A DNA stretch of 64,000 nt from Bacillus sp. HF117_J1_D (GTDB lineage Bacteria > Bacillota > Bacilli > Bacillales > Bacillaceae_C), in contig JAABNQ010000006.1 of NCBI GenBank assembly GCA_009928435.1, positions 32,829 through 96,828 on the forward strand, written 5' to 3'. The notes under the pieces were generated by a model. The model saw only the letters and a program-made list of their open reading frames with translations. It was not told the origin of the DNA and searched no databases. Each line of letters opens with the position of its first letter. Position 1 is the first letter of the stretch. Made by a program: the position numbers and the translations under genes. Shown piece after piece: positions 61,827-64,000 of this stretch.

Positions 61827-62813
61827 ATGACGCTTTCAGCAACAGTCAGCATAACAGAGCAAAAAGCCAAATGGATGTATGAAAAAATGTGTGAAATCCG
61901 CCAGTTTGAAGACAAGGTCCATGACATTTTTCAAACGGGGGTACTTCCGGGATTTGTGCATTTGTATGCCGGCCAGGAGGCAGTGGCTGTCGGGGTATGT
62001 GCCCATTTGGATGATAAGGACAGCATTACGAGTACCCACAGGGGTCATGGACATTGCATTGCCAAGGGCTGTGATTTGGATGGGATGATGGCTGAAATTT
62101 ATGGAAAAGCAACGGGCTTATGTAAAGGAAAAGGCGGTTCCATGCATATTGCTGATGTGGAAAAAGGGATGCTTGGAGCGAATGGAATCGTCGGCGGCGG
62201 TTTTCCTTTGGCTGTCGGAGCTGCCTTAACGGCAAAGACGTTGAACACCGATGCAGTAGCAGTATGCTTTTTCGGAGATGGCGCCAATAATCATGGGACC
62301 TTCCATGAAGGGATCAATATGGCTGCCATTTGGAAACTGCCTGTTATTTTTGTTGCGGAAAATAACGGCTATGCGGAAGCGACACCTTTTCATTATGCCT
62401 CTAGTTGTACAAATATTGCCGACAGGGCAGCTGCCTATAATATGCCAGGGGAAAGAGTGGATGGCAAAGATGTTATGGCTGTTTATGCAGCTGCGGAGCG
62501 TGCAGTCAAACGCGCTAGAATTGGTGAAGGACCTACATTAATTGAGTGTGTCACTTATCGGAATTATGGTCACTTTGAAGGGGACGCTCAGACTTATAAA
62601 ACTGCTGAAGATAAGGACAAGCATTTAAATGAGTGGGATGCCATTGCCTTGTTCCGTGAGTATGTCCAGGCAAACCAGTTGATTAGCAAAAATGAATTAG
62701 ACCAAATTGACAGCCAAGTAAAAGAAGCTGTGGAAAAAGCCGTTAAATTTTCAGAAGAAAGCCCTTTTCCTTCAGACGAAGATCTGTTAAAAGATGTCTA
62801 TGTTTCTTATTAA
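61827..62813 (+). CDS. acoA: Acetoin dehydrogenase E1 alpha subunit
   Basis: Thiamine-diphosphate enzyme that starts oxidative cleavage of acetoin to acetaldehyde and acetyl-CoA. 328 aa. The ThDP motif is GDGANNHGTFHEGINMAAIWKLPVIFVAENN; also STHRGHGHCIAKG and GKGGSMHIAD. ATG 61827 follows AGGAGAGG; the frame from 61785 is untranslated leader. The sigma-54 promoter and acoB/acoC order support acetoin over pyruvate dehydrogenase. Confidence 0.92.
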   Translation: MTLSATVSITEQKAKWMYEKMCEIRQFEDKVHDIFQTGVLPGFVHLYAGQEAVAVGVCAHLDDKDSITSTHRGHGHCIAKGCDLDGMMAEIYGKATGLCKGKGGSMHIADVEKGMLGANGIVGGGFPLAVGAALTAKTLNTDAVAVCFFGDGANNHGTFHEGINMAAIWKLPVIFVAENNGYAEATPFHYASSCTNIADRAAAYNMPGERVDGKDVMAVYAAAERAVKRARIGEGPTLIECVTYRNYGHFEGDAQTYKTAEDKDKHLNEWDAIALFREYVQANQLISKNELDQIDSQVKEAVEKAVKFSEESPFPSDEDLLKDVYVSY

Positions 62814-62834
62814 AATGATGGAGGTGGATAAAAG

Positions 62835-63869
62835 ATGACAAGAAAAATATCATATTCAGACGCTATAAATGAAGCAATGAAACTCGCGATGAGACGGGAT
62901 GAAACGGTTATTTTGATGGGAGAAGACGTAGCAGGTGGCGCGGAAGTCGATCATTTGCAGGATGATGACGCATGGGGAGGCGTCATGGGGGTTACGAAGG
63001 GTCTTGTGGCCGAATTCGGAAGAAACCGGGTGTTGGATACACCTATTGCGGAAGCTGGATATGTCGGTGCTTCTGTCACAGCAGCAGCTACGGGACTTCG
63101 TCCAATTGCAGAATTGATGTTTAACGATTTTATTGGAAGCTGCTTGGATGAAGTGATGAACCAGGGGGCGAAGCTCCGTTACATGTTTGGAGGAAAAGCA
63201 AAGGTTCCGCTGACCATTCGGACAATGCATGGAGCCGGGTTTAGAGCGGCGGCCCAGCATTCACAAAGTCTTTACGCTCTTTTCACCCATATCCCAGGGT
63301 TGAAGGTGGTTGTGCCTTCTACTCCAAGAGATGCTAAGGGACTTTTATTGGCCTCTATTTTTGATGATGACCCAGTCATCTTCTTTGAAGATAAAACGCT
63401 CTACAATATGAAAGGGGAAGTGGAAGAGGACTTCTTCACCATTCCGCTTGGAAAAGCGGATATCAAACGTAAAGGGGAAGATCTCACCATTGTTGCTATC
63501 GGAAAGCAAGTTCATACCGCATTGGAAGCGGCGGAGAAGCTTGCGGAAAGAGGAATTGAAACTGAAGTGATTGATCCGCGAAGCTTGTCTCCGCTTGATG
63601 AAGATACGATTTTAAACTCGGTAGCGAAGACAAACCGCTTGATCATTATTGACGAAGCAAATCCAAGATGTAACGCCGCAACAGATATTTCTGCGCTTGT
63701 GGCGGATAAGGGCTTCGATTATTTGGATGCTCCGATTAAAATGATTACGGCTCCACATAGCCCTGTACCGTTTTCACCAGCGTTAGAAGATCTATACTTA
63801 CCTTCTGCAGAAAAGGTTCTGCAAGTTGTAGCTGAGATGATCGGTGACGAAACAGTTGCAGTACAATAG
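62835..63869 (+). CDS. acoB: Acetoin dehydrogenase E1 beta subunit
   Basis: Partner of AcoA, 344 aa: YSDAINEAMKLAMRRDETVILMGEDVAGG, TPIAEAGYVGASVTAAATGLRPIAELMFNDF, and RTMHGAGFRAAAQHSQSLYALFTHIPGLKVVVPSTPRDAKGLL, all typical of E1 beta. ATG 62835 follows GGAGGTGG, 21 bp after acoA. Confidence 0.93.
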   Translation: MTRKISYSDAINEAMKLAMRRDETVILMGEDVAGGAEVDHLQDDDAWGGVMGVTKGLVAEFGRNRVLDTPIAEAGYVGASVTAAATGLRPIAELMFNDFIGSCLDEVMNQGAKLRYMFGGKAKVPLTIRTMHGAGFRAAAQHSQSLYALFTHIPGLKVVVPSTPRDAKGLLLASIFDDDPVIFFEDKTLYNMKGEVEEDFFTIPLGKADIKRKGEDLTIVAIGKQVHTALEAAEKLAERGIETEVIDPRSLSPLDEDTILNSVAKTNRLIIIDEANPRCNAATDISALVADKGFDYLDAPIKMITAPHSPVPFSPALEDLYLPSAEKVLQVVAEMIGDETVAVQ

Positions 63870-63914
63870 TTGAAAATCAGTTCGCTGAAGCTTGTAAATG
63901 AATTTTAAAGCTGT

Positions 63915-63953
63915 GCGTGCTGTGTGATCGAAAAAAACAGCGCGCCTTTTTCT
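63915..63953 (+). terminator. Terminator-like hairpin between acoB and acoC
   Basis: GCGTGCTGT pairs with ACAGCGCGC (one G-T pair), followed by CTTTTTCT. It lies inside the operon and could reduce read-through into acoC. Confidence 0.6.
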
Positions 63954-63977
63954 ATATCAATACGAGGAGGGCGGAAT

Positions 63978-64000
63978 ATGGCTGTAGAAATTATCATGCC
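63978..64000 (+). CDS. acoC: Start of acetoin dehydrogenase E2 (lipoyl acetyltransferase), partial
   Basis: ATG 63978 after GAGGAGGGCGG; the first residues MAVEIIMP match the start of a lipoyl domain. Cut by the window end. Identity rests on operon order (acoA-acoB-acoC). Confidence 0.75.

Overview
The window looks like chromosomal DNA of an endospore-forming, aerobic Bacillaceae species. It carries a GerA-type germinant receptor operon, two LysM-GH18 spore-cortex-type hydrolases, T-box leaders, sigma-A and sigma-54 (SigL) promoters, a class D sortase pair, a nadBCA/nifS locus in Bacillus arrangement, and AGGAGG ribosome sites with frequent TTG starts. There is no prophage and no rRNA or tRNA gene. 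The only mobile-element protein is one REP-associated (RAYT-type) transposase.

Layout. 1-281: a 20-bp tandem repeat array cut by the window edge. 0.3-3.9 kb (-): germinant receptor genes A, B, C. 4.1-9.4 kb: an amide-use module made of an amidase plus a 60-aa partner behind a sigma-54 promoter, a divergent sigma-54 activator fused to an amide/urea-receptor-like domain, and an orphan substrate-binding lipoprotein. 9.6-12.5 kb (-): two LysM-GH18 enzymes. 12.6-19.9 kb: histidine utilisation (LysR regulator, hutG, hutI, hutU, AraC-type regulator; no hutH). 20.2-29.8 kb: a PAS-type sigma-54 activator and a divergent operon for ferredoxin reductase, ferredoxin, Rieske oxygenase, aldehyde dehydrogenase, D-malate/tartrate dehydrogenase and a BCCT carrier. 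30.2-34.3 kb: uppP, a CNNM/CorC protein, the transposase, and a GntR regulator. 34.6-43.0 kb: homoprotocatechuate (4-hydroxyphenylacetate) meta-cleavage operon, then a convergent second BCCT carrier. 44.8-46.8 kb: sortase D with its LPNTA substrate, and yhfH. 47.0-52.5 kb: nifS divergent from nadB-nadC-nadA. 53.1-59.2 kb: SAM hydrolase, pbpC, ppaC, pheA and a DsbA-family protein. 59.2-61.3 kb: tandem Trp T-boxes and trpE. 61.7-64.0 kb: sigma-54 promoter, acoA, acoB and the start of acoC.

How the genes fit together. The most striking system is the 20-30 kb operon. I read it as a complete aerobic L-carnitine pathway: BCCT uptake, a CntA-like Rieske monooxygenase fed by a dedicated NADPH-ferredoxin reductase and ferredoxin (in place of the usual fused CntB reductase), then malic semialdehyde to D-malate to pyruvate. 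A sigma-54 activator and a textbook -24/-12 promoter control it. The aco operon and the amide module have matching -24/-12 promoters, so three SigL-dependent catabolic units sit in one window.

Four repeat families are layered over these genes. (1) A ~190-bp element in eight copies, all on the + strand and all inside or beside + strand transcripts. Its hairpins are kept by compensatory base changes, and it punctuates the carnitine operon. (2) 20-bp tandem arrays, two of which lie inside operons (hpaC|hpaG and nadC|nadA). (3) 52-60 bp palindromes of REP type, with one transposase gene sitting in the middle of such a palindrome. (4) A ~330-bp GC-rich intergenic repeat in two copies.
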